DNA from: Methanothrix harundinacea 6Ac
GTDB lineage: Archaea > Halobacteriota > Methanosarcinia > Methanotrichales > Methanotrichaceae
Direction of reading: 5' to 3'
Assembly (NCBI RefSeq): GCF_000235565.1
Contig: NC_017527.1
Span: forward strand, 372,001-436,000
Length of the DNA stretch: 64,000 bases
Shown here: positions 45,940 through 53,074 of the stretch, piece after piece
Layout of the letters: each line of letters opens with the position of its first letter
How positions within the stretch are numbered: position 1 is the stretch's first letter
Translations under genes and position numbers: made by a program
The notes under the pieces: generated by a model
The model's database searches: none
The model's input: only the letters and a program-made list of their open reading frames with translations
Told to the model about the DNA's origin: nothing

Positions 45940-46800
45940 ATGAATAGATCGTCATTTGTCCTTTTGGTCGCCCTCTTGGCGACGGGATCGATCCTGGGAT
46001 TATCGGGATGCATAGGCGGGGATGAGGGCGGCGCTCCCGCCCCGAAGGCGGCCGGCGTGACCGTCGCCGGATCCACCACGGTGATGCCCCTGGTGGAGGC
46101 CGCCGCCGAGGAGTTCAACCGGATCCAGAAGGAGGTCCGGGTCTCCGTCACCGGTGGAGGCACCGGGGTCGGGATCAAGAACGTCGCCGGGGGGACGGCG
46201 GATATCGCCATGGCCTCCCGGGATGTAAAGCCCGAGGAGATCGCCGCCTACGGCGACGGCTTCCAGGAGCATCTCGTCGCCTACGACGCCATAGCGGTGG
46301 TCGTCAGCCAGCCGATATACGAGGGCGGGATCACCGACCTCTCTCGGGAGGAGGTGCTGGCGATCTACAGCGGAGATATAACAAACTGGAAGGGGCTGGG
46401 GGGCCCCGACGAGAGGATTTACGTGGCAGCGAGGGAGGTGGGCTCCGGGACTAGGGACACCTTCAACGAGATGGTGATGGGGACTGTCGAGGCCGAGACC
46501 CCCGGGGTCACCACCTATCACGGGAGCAACGCCGAGGTGAAGACCGCGGTGACGGGGAGCAGCAGGGCCATCGGATACCTGGGGCTGAACTACCTCGAAG
46601 GCGGTGCCCTCCGGGCAGTGGCCCTCGGGGGTGTGACCCCCTCCCCGGAGACGATCAAGGATGGCCAGTACCCGCTTTCGAGGGCCCTGAAACTCTACAC
46701 CTTCGGCGATCCGGCCCCCGGGGCCGAGAAGTTCATAGACTTCCTCCAGAGCGCCGAGGGGCAGAGGATCGTGGCGGAGTCGGGTTTCGTTCCGGTCTGA
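45940..46800 (+). CDS. pstS: Phosphate ABC transporter substrate-binding lipoprotein PstS (copy 1)
   Basis: A 286-residue PstS. The signal peptide ends in a lipobox, LGLSGCIGG (Cys near residue 26), so it is lipid-anchored. Phosphate-binding loops are VAGSTTVMPLVEAAAEEF, TGGGTGVGIKNVAGGTADIAMASR, GREVGSGT-like AREVGSGTRDTFNEMV and the hinge SSRAIGYLGLNYL. It captures phosphate outside the membrane for PstCA. It shares promoter architecture with pstS copy 2, phoA and pstC. Confidence 0.94.
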   Translation: MNRSSFVLLVALLATGSILGLSGCIGGDEGGAPAPKAAGVTVAGSTTVMPLVEAAAEEFNRIQKEVRVSVTGGGTGVGIKNVAGGTADIAMASRDVKPEEIAAYGDGFQEHLVAYDAIAVVVSQPIYEGGITDLSREEVLAIYSGDITNWKGLGGPDERIYVAAREVGSGTRDTFNEMVMGTVEAETPGVTTYHGSNAEVKTAVTGSSRAIGYLGLNYLEGGALRAVALGGVTPSPETIKDGQYPLSRALKLYTFGDPAPGAEKFIDFLQSAEGQRIVAESGFVPV

Positions 46801-47034
46801 TGACCCGGTAGAGAATCAAAGGCTACAAGTTAGGCTGGCTTCGTAGGCCGGCCTATTAATCCCCTTTCCATCCTTCATCAGAAAGCCCGGGAACCCAAGG
46901 CCCGCCGCTGATGAAGATGGGCGGCTCTTGGTCCTAGGTCTTCATCCGCCTCGATCTCGATAGCCCTGCTGGGGGCGGGCCGCCGCATTATAGCTCAATC
47001 TTCGCTCCTCTACATCGTCTTTCGATCACCGAGA
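46801..47034. other. 234-base convergent intergenic region with overlapping inverted repeats
   Basis: CTTCATCAG (46873-46881) pairs with CTGATGAAG (46908-46916). The right arm also contains GATGAAGA, which can pair with TCTTCATC about 20 bases further on. AGGCTGGC and GCCGGCCT flank TTCGTAG near 46830-46852. This may be a terminator cluster between the convergent pstS and PHP genes, or a structured RNA. No ORF seen. Confidence 0.4.
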
Positions 47035-48033
47035 TCAAAGGAGCCTCGCCATCATGAAATCCTCAATCTGGGGGACGATGGAGTTCTCCATCCTGAGGTA
47101 GATGGAGGCGGGAATTCCAGTGTTCGAGAGCCGTCGGCTGAGCCTCTCGAGGGTCCCGTAAACCCGGGGGCATCCCCTCAGCCTATCGCTGGTGAGGGCC
47201 CTGATCAGCCGGTCGAGGTTGCCGAAGCCGGTCGAGAAGTCGGATATGTCGATCCTAGCCAGATCGAGGTTGAAGATGAGCTCGATCCAGGCGTTCACCT
47301 CGTCGATGAGATCCTGCATGGTGAGGTCGCTGGTCACTATGTGGGAGTTGCCCTCGGCGATGTTCCTGAAGTACTCCCTGAAGGAGTCGCCCTTTGAGAG
47401 GGTAAGGACCTTTCCGATCATCCCCGAATGGGTATCGGTCACGGCCACTAGACCCTTCTCGTATCTCTGGGCCATCGCCATCGCGAGCTCGTTTTTTTTC
47501 GTCACTCGATGCATATTGTACTCCACCACGGGGAATAGCTCGACGATCTCGGGTATCGCCCTCAGGTTTGGCCTCTCCCCAGGTTCGAACCAGAAGGGAT
47601 GGTTGTATGTGAAGGGAAGCCCTCTCCTCTTGAGTAAGCCTACAAAGGCCCTCAAATCACCCTCCAACTCCGCTATCTCCTCCAGCTCCGCAAACTCCTC
47701 CTCATCGAGGTCGTAGACGTTTACGTGGACGGTGTGGCCTACCAGCTCTGGATCCATGATCCTGATCTCGACCCCTGTCACCAGCCCGTCCCTATCCCCC
47801 AGGACCTGGTGAGCCCTCATGGTATCGTGATCCGTGAAGGTGACGTATCCCATCCCCATCTTTTTGGCCTTCCTGTATAGCGCTTCTGGGTGAAGGGACG
47901 GAACGGGGAGGACGTCGTGAGAGAAGAGGGTGTGGACGTGAAGGTCCGCCGAACGCCATCCCTGATCCTCCAGCTCTGCCTCCTCCATCCGGGCGAAGGT
48001 CCCATCATCAAAGCCCTGTAGCTCGAACTTCAT
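47035..48033 (-). CDS. PHP-domain metal-dependent phosphoesterase
   Basis: A 332-residue protein. Metal-ligand motifs of the PHP fold are SADLHVHTLFSHD, YVTFTDHDTM, GVEIR, TYNHPFWF and VTDTHSGM. Relatives hydrolyse phosphoesters; the substrate here is unknown. Location between pstS copies and the Pho-type promoters suggests organophosphate use. Minus-strand CTATATAC (48093-48086) is its probable TATA box. The C-terminal 90 residues match no recognised domain. Confidence 0.85.
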   Translation of the reverse strand: MKFELQGFDDGTFARMEEAELEDQGWRSADLHVHTLFSHDVLPVPSLHPEALYRKAKKMGMGYVTFTDHDTMRAHQVLGDRDGLVTGVEIRIMDPELVGHTVHVNVYDLDEEEFAELEEIAELEGDLRAFVGLLKRRGLPFTYNHPFWFEPGERPNLRAIPEIVELFPVVEYNMHRVTKKNELAMAMAQRYEKGLVAVTDTHSGMIGKVLTLSKGDSFREYFRNIAEGNSHIVTSDLTMQDLIDEVNAWIELIFNLDLARIDISDFSTGFGNLDRLIRALTSDRLRGCPRVYGTLERLSRRLSNTGIPASIYLRMENSIVPQIEDFMMARLL

Positions 48034-48208
48034 CCTGATCGGTCCGCTTAAAGATGTGCAAAATCATATACCTTCCCCACTTTTTGTATATAGCGGTCGG
48101 GGATGTATTGTCCTAAATGGGGGATCGGGATCCCCCCCTCAACCATCGCCTTTCAATAGCTTCCGTTAAGGCGGATCCCATCTTTGGCGCGGGCTATGAT
48201 GCTGCGGG

Positions 48209-48275
48209 ATATATAGACTATATTTGAAGGGTATACCTTTGTAGCTCTATTTATTATATGGTGAAAAATTTTATA
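48209..48275 (+). promoter_or_regulatory. Pho-type promoter in front of a small orphan ORF
   Basis: Box-like ATATATAGACTATAT (48209-48223; 13/15 to GTATATAGAATATAT), TATA box CTATTTAT (48247-48254, 38 bases from box start) and TTATA (48271-48275, 24 bases after the TATA start). From the TATA box to the start codon it aligns with the pstS copy 2 leader without gaps, both ending GGCTGTATGA. Confidence 0.55.
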
Positions 48276-48302
48276 TCTGCTCTGGTTTCTGGTGTAGGCT
48301 GT

Positions 48303-48440
48303 ATGATTGAGTCAATAAATATGGGGAAGGATGGCGGACTCGGCCATTTATCAGAAGATTCGGAGCTGGAGCCGATCAGGGTTCAAGGGAGAGCAGAGCC
48401 TCAGATAGACCCGGTTGACCGCTGGTGGCTCGACGCCTGA
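48303..48440 (+). CDS. Small ORF of 45 codons behind a Pho-type promoter
   Basis: A short reading frame starting MIESINMGKDGGLG and ending PVDRWWLDA. It is hydrophilic and has no signal peptide or known motif. ATG 48303 is at the same position relative to the promoter as the pstS copy 2 start codon. It might be a small regulatory protein, a remnant of a lost pst gene, or non-coding. The rest of 48034-48535 shows no other gene. Confidence 0.35.
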   Translation: MIESINMGKDGGLGHLSEDSELEPIRVQGRAEPQIDPVDRWWLDA

Positions 48441-48535
48441 AACCTGATGATCATCGAGGACTTCAAAGCCCGATCACAGAATTCCGGCGTCCATAAATGT
48501 TGGTAGAGGAGAATTGATTCAACTCCGGAGGATCT

Positions 48536-48907
48536 ATGTTGCGAAAGCAGTTCACCATGAGGCCTTCTGTTTATCAGGCTCTTCTGATCGAAGCTCGGCA
48601 TAGGCAGCAGGACCTCGGGGCGGTCCTGGAGGATATGATCCTGACGTCCATCAGTCAGGAGTCCCGAGAAGCTCTTGAGAGATGGAGGCGAGATATGGAG
48701 TCCAGGCCTCCCCTGGAGGAAGACCCGGAGGCGATGGAGGCGATCAAAGATTTATGGGCCAGCTATCCGAGGCTATCCACTTTAGAGATAGGAGAGCGGA
48801 TAGGTTATCCTTACGAGGCGGTCAGCGGCGCCATCAAACGGATGCTCCAAAAGGGCGATCTTGAGCCCAGGGGGCATTTGGCATCAAAGCCAAAGAAGGG
48901 AGTATGA
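48536..48907 (+). CDS. Putative ribbon-helix-helix/winged-helix regulator
   Basis: A 123-residue protein. The N-terminus MLRKQFTMRPSVYQALLIEARH resembles a ribbon-helix-helix strand and helix. Residues 72-112 (LWASYPRLSTLEIGERIGYPYEAVSGAIKRMLQKGDL) read as a winged helix-turn-helix. CGGAGGATCT precedes ATG 48536. No named family recognised. Its place among Pho-type promoters makes it a candidate local regulator; this is inference. Confidence 0.6.
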   Translation: MLRKQFTMRPSVYQALLIEARHRQQDLGAVLEDMILTSISQESREALERWRRDMESRPPLEEDPEAMEAIKDLWASYPRLSTLEIGERIGYPYEAVSGAIKRMLQKGDLEPRGHLASKPKKGV

Positions 48908-49189
48908 AATCTATCGGCAATTTATCATCATAATCATAAGGCACTGGGGCCAATCCGGGGATCTATACTACCGAGATGCGGCGGGAGCATCCGGCTTTAT
49001 CGGATTTGTCGGGATAATCGCCTCGAAAAGCGGCCTCGAAGCATCTAATTTACGAGATATCACCTCTGGTGGTTACGATATCAGGCGGCAGGATATGGCG
49101 GAGCATTGGCTTTCCCAGCGGTATTATGAAGCCGAAAATCGGAGGGAGCAGCGCTGGCGCAAAAAGTGCCAGCGCGACTCTGCTTATCG
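48908..49189. other. 282-base intergenic region with terminator hairpin
   Basis: Less GC-rich than the flanks. A weak reading frame (48861-49217, plus) overlaps the regulator gene and the terminator, and I do not accept it. The clear element is the hairpin at 49151-49175. Nothing else recognised. Confidence 0.5.
49151..49175 (-). terminator. Hairpin terminator of the secreted-protein pair
   Basis: GCGCTGGC (49151-49158) and GCCAGCGC (49168-49175) pair perfectly and extend by a C:G and a G:T pair around an AAAAA loop (TTTTT on the minus strand). It begins 15 bases past the stop of the minus-strand gene at 49190. Confidence 0.6.
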
Positions 49190-50161
49190 TCAAGATTTGA
49201 GAGGATATCTTCCGTAATTTGGCATATTGAGGGACTGTTCTCTGGATTTGTCCCCCCAAGACTTCCCCCACGCAACGTCGCGACAGGTGCAGTCGAAGAT
49301 CCCCTTCTCGTCCCATAACTTGTCGTCTCCGTCCATGGAGCCGTAGCCGCCTATGCAGCAGGAGAGCCAGTCAGCCCTCAAACTCGATTTGGGCTTGCAG
49401 GCTAAATATTCCATGTTCTTCTGGATCTTGAAGGTGCCCACATAGTTCTCATCGATCTCGATCTTGGGATTCTTCCATCCATTGTTGCCCTTACAATCGT
49501 CCCCTGTACCTGCCACCAGCTCGCCGATGTGGACAGTACCTTCTGTAACCTCTTCTTCGATCCTCATCCTGGCAAGGCCGTAGCCGTCTTCAGGCGATGA
49601 GGTGTAACCTGCTTTAGATCCGACCACATCCCTACATTGGAGATCGACGCCGATGTCCTTCACGAAGGCTGAAGCGTACTCGATCTGGTGATGCATCGAG
49701 ACCCCCATCCCATCCTGGCGGTTCTTCCCCCAAGTCTTCTCCTTCAGCTTCGAGTTGTAGATTATGGGGTTCTCAGCGTAGTAGCCGGTCCCATAAGCCA
49801 TAGCCACGGGGGCGTATACCATCTCGTTCTGCTCCAGGAAGGAGATGTTGTTGCTATACGCTTTCTGTTTATCACCCAGATAGACGTGGGAAATTCTATC
49901 CTGCTTACAATATTCGTTCATGCTCTTGTTCGAGCTGATCAGCGTTGCAGCGTCTATGGTGCCGCTTCCGTGCATATAGTTCAGAAGCTGGAGGTTTTCT
50001 GCGTTGACGCTATGGCGGACCATGGCGAAGCCCTCTCCTTCTACGTCCTGCTGGAAAGTGTGTTCGTATTGTTTATCCCAGGCCGCGGATGCGGATGCTG
50101 CCATTAGTAGCAGCAGGGCGACCGAAATACCAGCTTTGATAATCTCTTCAAACTTTCTCAT
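49190..50161 (-). CDS. Secreted protein of unknown function, cysteine-containing
   Basis: A 323-residue protein with a signal peptide (residues 1-27, ISVALLLLMAASASAA) and no later transmembrane segment. The mature part begins WDKQYEHTFQQDVEGEGFA and is rich in Tyr, Asn and Gly, with cysteines concentrated in the C-terminal third (CKPKSSLRADWLSCCIGG, FDCTCRDVAWG). Base composition is visibly less GC-rich than neighbouring genes, hinting at transfer or special selection. No family recognised. ATGA overlap couples it to the gene at 50158. Confidence 0.75.
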   Translation of the reverse strand: MRKFEEIIKAGISVALLLLMAASASAAWDKQYEHTFQQDVEGEGFAMVRHSVNAENLQLLNYMHGSGTIDAATLISSNKSMNEYCKQDRISHVYLGDKQKAYSNNISFLEQNEMVYAPVAMAYGTGYYAENPIIYNSKLKEKTWGKNRQDGMGVSMHHQIEYASAFVKDIGVDLQCRDVVGSKAGYTSSPEDGYGLARMRIEEEVTEGTVHIGELVAGTGDDCKGNNGWKNPKIEIDENYVGTFKIQKNMEYLACKPKSSLRADWLSCCIGGYGSMDGDDKLWDEKGIFDCTCRDVAWGKSWGDKSREQSLNMPNYGRYPLKS

Positions 50162-50460
50162 ACAATCCCTCCTGACCCGGCGGGACTGGGGGACGGTGGG
50201 CCTTCGGCACCGCTCCGATCCTCTGAGGCGAGGGGGGCCTCTGAAAAAGAGATTGTTAAGGGTGCATCGAAGTCGTCATATACTTCGTTGGGTGCCGATC
50301 GACAGCCTCCTCCAGCCCATTCGAGATCGAGGCGGTGGCCGTCATGATCAACGGCGGCCAAGGATGGGGCCGAGGCCATCAGCCCCACCATCAGGCCCGC
50401 CCAGATCACCATCAGGCCTGCCCAGATCTTCATCATCGTCCCTAAACCCCTCATAAACAT
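50158..50460 (-). CDS. Small secreted protein coupled to the larger one
   Basis: Up to 100 residues. The N-terminus MKIWAGLMVIWAGLMVGLMASAPSLA is a signal peptide in which IWAGLMV is duplicated by a 21-bp tandem repeat (50391-50432). The mature part (AVDHDGHRLDLEWAGGGC...) is acidic with a Ser/Pro-rich tail. The start could be the first ATG at 50460 or an internal ATG at 50433. Its stop overlaps the next start, so both are probably made together. Confidence 0.6.
   Translation of the reverse strand: MFMRGLGTMMKIWAGLMVIWAGLMVGLMASAPSLAAVDHDGHRLDLEWAGGGCRSAPNEVYDDFDAPLTISFSEAPLASEDRSGAEGPPSPSPAGSGGIV
50391..50432. repeat. Two tandem copies of a 21-bp repeat
   Basis: Two adjacent 21-base units, each starting ACCATCAGGC and ending GCCCAGATC, differ at one base. 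They duplicate seven residues inside the signal peptide of the gene at 50158. Confidence 0.85.
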
Positions 50461-50762
50461 CCCAGTTGACGGATCTGCCCCCTCGAATCCCGACCATCGA
50501 GCCGGCAGATACTCCCCCCGGGCGGGGTTACAATATAAAATTAATCACAATAATATAAATAGATCTACAGGCCAGGAGTATCGAACTTTCCTGTATATAT
50601 CGACAATTTAAGTATATATTCTCAATACCATGCTCCCGATCCGGCTTTAGTATATAGAATATATGTCGAATCATCGTCTATATACGCGAAAGTTGGGTGG
50701 GGGCATCTATTTATTTTATTGCGAATAAGTTTATACGGCAATCCAGCAGGGTGGGGGGCTGT
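50461..50762. other. 302-base AT-rich regulatory region upstream of pstS copy 2
   Basis: Besides the main promoter (50650-50735) it holds GTATATAT (50593-50600) and an inverted box copy, ATATATTCTCAATAC (50614-50628; 13/15 to the reverse complement of GTATATAGAATATAT). CTATATAC (50678-50685) is the mirror of GTATATAG (50650-50657) across 20 bases. The left part may serve the minus-strand secreted genes. No ORF accepted. Confidence 0.55.
50650..50735 (+). promoter_or_regulatory. Pho-type promoter of pstS (copy 2)
   Basis: Box GTATATAGAATATAT (50650-50664), TATA box CTATTTAT (50707-50714, 57 bases from box start) and TTATA (50731-50735, 24 bases after the TATA start). The leader to ATG 50763 is about 28 bases and contains GGTGGGGGG. 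Confidence 0.65.
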
Positions 50763-51590
50763 ATGAGCATCAAGTCAAAATCCGTCTTGACCGGCGTCCT
50801 CGTGGCGGCCTTGCTTTTGGCCGCCGGAACCGCCGCAGCTCTGTCGGTATCGGGGTCGACCACCGTCCTGCCCTTCGGCGCCTCCTGCGCCGAGGAGTTC
50901 AACGCCGCCCAGAGCGCCGTCCAGGTCTCCGTCACCGGGGGCGGCTCCGGCGTGGGGATCAAGAACGTAGCCGAGGGGATCAGCGACGTCGCCATGGCCT
51001 CGAGGCCCGTCAAGGACTCCGAGAAGGAGGCTTACCCTGACGAGGAGTTCGTCGAGGTTCTGGCGGCCTACGATGCAGTCTGCATCGCCGTCAGCCAGGC
51101 GGTATACGACGCCGGCGTCACTGAGCTCTCCGCGGAGGAGGTCCGGGCTATCTACAACGGCGAGATCACCAGCTGGGCCCAGCTCGGAGGCGATGATGAG
51201 AAGATCTACGTCCTCGGCCGCGAGGTCGGCTCCGGAACGAGGGACACCTTCAACGAGATCGTGATGGGGAGCGACAAGGCCGAGACCCCGGGGGTCACCA
51301 CCAGCCACGGCAGCAACGCTGAGGTGAAGACCGCCCTGACCAAGAGCGACCGCGCCATCGGCTACCTCGGCCTCAACTACATCATGGATGGAGCCCTTGC
51401 TGCCATCGCCTTCGAGGGTGTTGAGCCTTCGGCTGAGACGATAAAGGACGGGTCCTATCCCCTGGCAAGAGAGCTCTACATGGTAACCTATGGCGAGCCG
51501 ACCGAGGACGCCCAGGCCTTCCTGGACTTCGTCACCGGTGATGATGGTCAGGCCATCGCCGAGGAGCTCGGCTTCGTCTCGATACTCTGA
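50763..51590 (+). CDS. pstS: Phosphate-binding protein PstS (copy 2)
   Basis: A 275-residue PstS with a signal peptide, SVLTGVLVAALLLAAGTAAAL, and no lipobox cysteine, so it may be released or held by other means. Binding loops are VSGSTTVLPFGASCAEEF, TGGGSGVGIKNVAEGISDVAMASR, GREVGSGTRDTFNEIV and SDRAIGYLGLNYI. It is more similar to copy 1 than to copy 3. Its own Pho-type promoter and a strong terminator make it monocistronic. Confidence 0.94.
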   Translation: MSIKSKSVLTGVLVAALLLAAGTAAALSVSGSTTVLPFGASCAEEFNAAQSAVQVSVTGGGSGVGIKNVAEGISDVAMASRPVKDSEKEAYPDEEFVEVLAAYDAVCIAVSQAVYDAGVTELSAEEVRAIYNGEITSWAQLGGDDEKIYVLGREVGSGTRDTFNEIVMGSDKAETPGVTTSHGSNAEVKTALTKSDRAIGYLGLNYIMDGALAAIAFEGVEPSAETIKDGSYPLARELYMVTYGEPTEDAQAFLDFVTGDDGQAIAEELGFVSIL

Positions 51591-51613
51591 TCTTGAATAG
51601 ACGATGATCGCCA

Positions 51614-51644
51614 GCCCGGGGCCTCTTGGGCTTGGGCCCCGGGC
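51614..51644 (+). terminator. Perfect 10-bp hairpin after pstS copy 2
   Basis: GCCCGGGGCC (51614-51623) and GGCCCCGGGC (51635-51644) pair exactly around 11 bases, 24 bases past the stop. A GTTTTTTCTT run follows at about 51664-51673. Together they make a convincing terminator. Confidence 0.65.
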
Positions 51645-51787
51645 CCTCCCTCTGCATGGAGCCGTTTTTTCTTGATTCTCGCAAAGTCAATCCATCTCTC
51701 CGAGCCGACGATCCGGTGCTTCTTCCGATGGGTGAAGGGCGGTGGCGGGGAAAGATTGATATTATTTTGAGAGAGGTCTTGAAGAGG

Positions 51788-52645
51788 ATGACGAGGCCCG
51801 AATCGGTCTTGACCTGGGTTGTGGTGGCCGTCTTCGTCGCGGCCGGGGCGGTCTTATACCTCATCGCCGGGGATGAGCTCCTCCGCGACCACCTTGAGGG
51901 GGCATCTTCGACCATATCGGTGGCGGGCTCGACCACCGTCCTTCCTTTGGCCGAGGCCTGCGCCCGGGAGTTCCATAAAGGTCAGAGGGACGCCGTCGTC
52001 ACCGTCGCCGGGGGCGGGACCGATGCGGGGATCGAGGAGCTGGCGGCGGGGAAGATCGATATCGCCATGGCATCCCGAAAGGTCGGAGAGGGCGAGATGG
52101 AGGGGCTGGGCGCCAGCTTTGAAGAGCACCCCATAGCCCTGGACGGCGTGGCCATAGTCGTCAGCCGGCCCATCTTCGAGGCGGGAGTGGATGAGCTGAG
52201 CCGCCACCAGGTCTCGGCGATCTACAGCGGAGATGTCGCCAGCTGGAAGGATCTTGGCGGCCCCGACCTGGAGATCGTCGCCGTATCGAGGTCTCATGGG
52301 TCTGGGACCGGCGAGATCTTCAGCGAGAGGGTGGCAACCCCCGGAGTCTCAATATACCTCGATAGCGGCGCCGATGTGGAGCGGTATGTGGCAAGAAGCG
52401 ACAGGGCGATAGGGTATATCGGATTGAACCTCGCCTTTGACGACGAGCTCGGGGTCATAGCCTACGAGGGGGTCGTCCCCTCGGCGGCATCGGTGAGGGA
52501 TGGTTCTTACCCCCTCGCGAGGACCCTCTACATGTACACCCTGGGGGAGGCCGACCCGGAGGAGGTGGCGTTTCTGGAGTTCGTCACCGGAGAGGGGGGC
52601 CGATCGATCGCCGAGGATCTGGGCTTCGTCCCGATCTCGGCGTAG
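51788..52645 (+). CDS. PstS-like phosphate-binding protein with N-terminal membrane anchor (copy 3)
   Basis: A 285-residue diverged PstS. Residues 8-28 (LTWVVVAVFVAAGAVLYLIAG) form an uncleaved-looking signal anchor without lipobox. Binding loops are VAGSTTVLPLAEACAREF, AGGGTDAGIEELAAGKIDIAMASR, SRSHGSGTGEIF and SDRAIGYIGLNLA. I use ATG 51788, which opens the anchor; a longer frame from 51626 would cross the leader. No Pho-type box is seen upstream; GATATTATTTTGAG near 51758-51771 may be its TATA region. Confidence 0.85.
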   Translation: MTRPESVLTWVVVAVFVAAGAVLYLIAGDELLRDHLEGASSTISVAGSTTVLPLAEACAREFHKGQRDAVVTVAGGGTDAGIEELAAGKIDIAMASRKVGEGEMEGLGASFEEHPIALDGVAIVVSRPIFEAGVDELSRHQVSAIYSGDVASWKDLGGPDLEIVAVSRSHGSGTGEIFSERVATPGVSIYLDSGADVERYVARSDRAIGYIGLNLAFDDELGVIAYEGVVPSAASVRDGSYPLARTLYMYTLGEADPEEVAFLEFVTGEGGRSIAEDLGFVPISA

Positions 52646-52695
52646 CCTCGGCTGGAGCACTCCCCCCCCAATTAATCCGATCGGCGAACCCCGAT

Positions 52696-52959
52696 TCAGC
52701 AGGCCTCCGTTCCTGGGGGGCCGCACCTCTCGAAGGCGTGGGCGAGGATCGTCCTGGTGGCGACGACCCCCTCCACCTCCCGGACTGTATCGACGAGGCC
52801 GTTGAGGGCCAGAAGTCCCTCCACCTGGACGTCCAGCAATAGATCGAAGTCTCCAAAGAGGATGTACATCCTATTGATCCCGGAGAGGCCCCGGAGGGCG
52901 GCGTGGACCCTCCTCTCGTGGCCGGGGACCGTCTTCAACATGATTATGCCGTTTACCAT
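52696..52959 (-). CDS. Lrp/AsnC ligand-binding (RAM) domain protein
   Basis: An 87-residue stand-alone RAM domain: NGIIMLKTVPGHERRVHAAL, MYILFGDFDLLLDVQVEGLLAL and the final ATRTILAHAFERCG. No helix-turn-helix is present, so it cannot bind DNA alone; such proteins can sense amino acids or pair with full-length Lrp regulators. It lies downstream of phoA on the same strand. Confidence 0.85.
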   Translation of the reverse strand: MVNGIIMLKTVPGHERRVHAALRGLSGINRMYILFGDFDLLLDVQVEGLLALNGLVDTVREVEGVVATRTILAHAFERCGPPGTEAC

Positions 52960-53074
52960 TTTTCATCCACCTCAATGTGAAATAATCTGAAGATAGACCC
53001 TTTTTGTGAACCCTTAATCCCTTCTCCTCCCAAAATCGAGGGCCTCAAAAAGGGGAGATCCGGCGAGGAGCTCT

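Noticed and set aside
46908-46916. C/D-box small RNA at the CTGATGAAG repeat
   Set aside because: The box C consensus needs a purine before TGATGA and a matching box D at proper spacing; neither is convincing.
48861-49217. 118-residue ORF after the HTH regulator
   Set aside because: It overlaps the regulator by 47 bases, lacks a ribosome binding site and runs through the terminator hairpin at 49151-49175.
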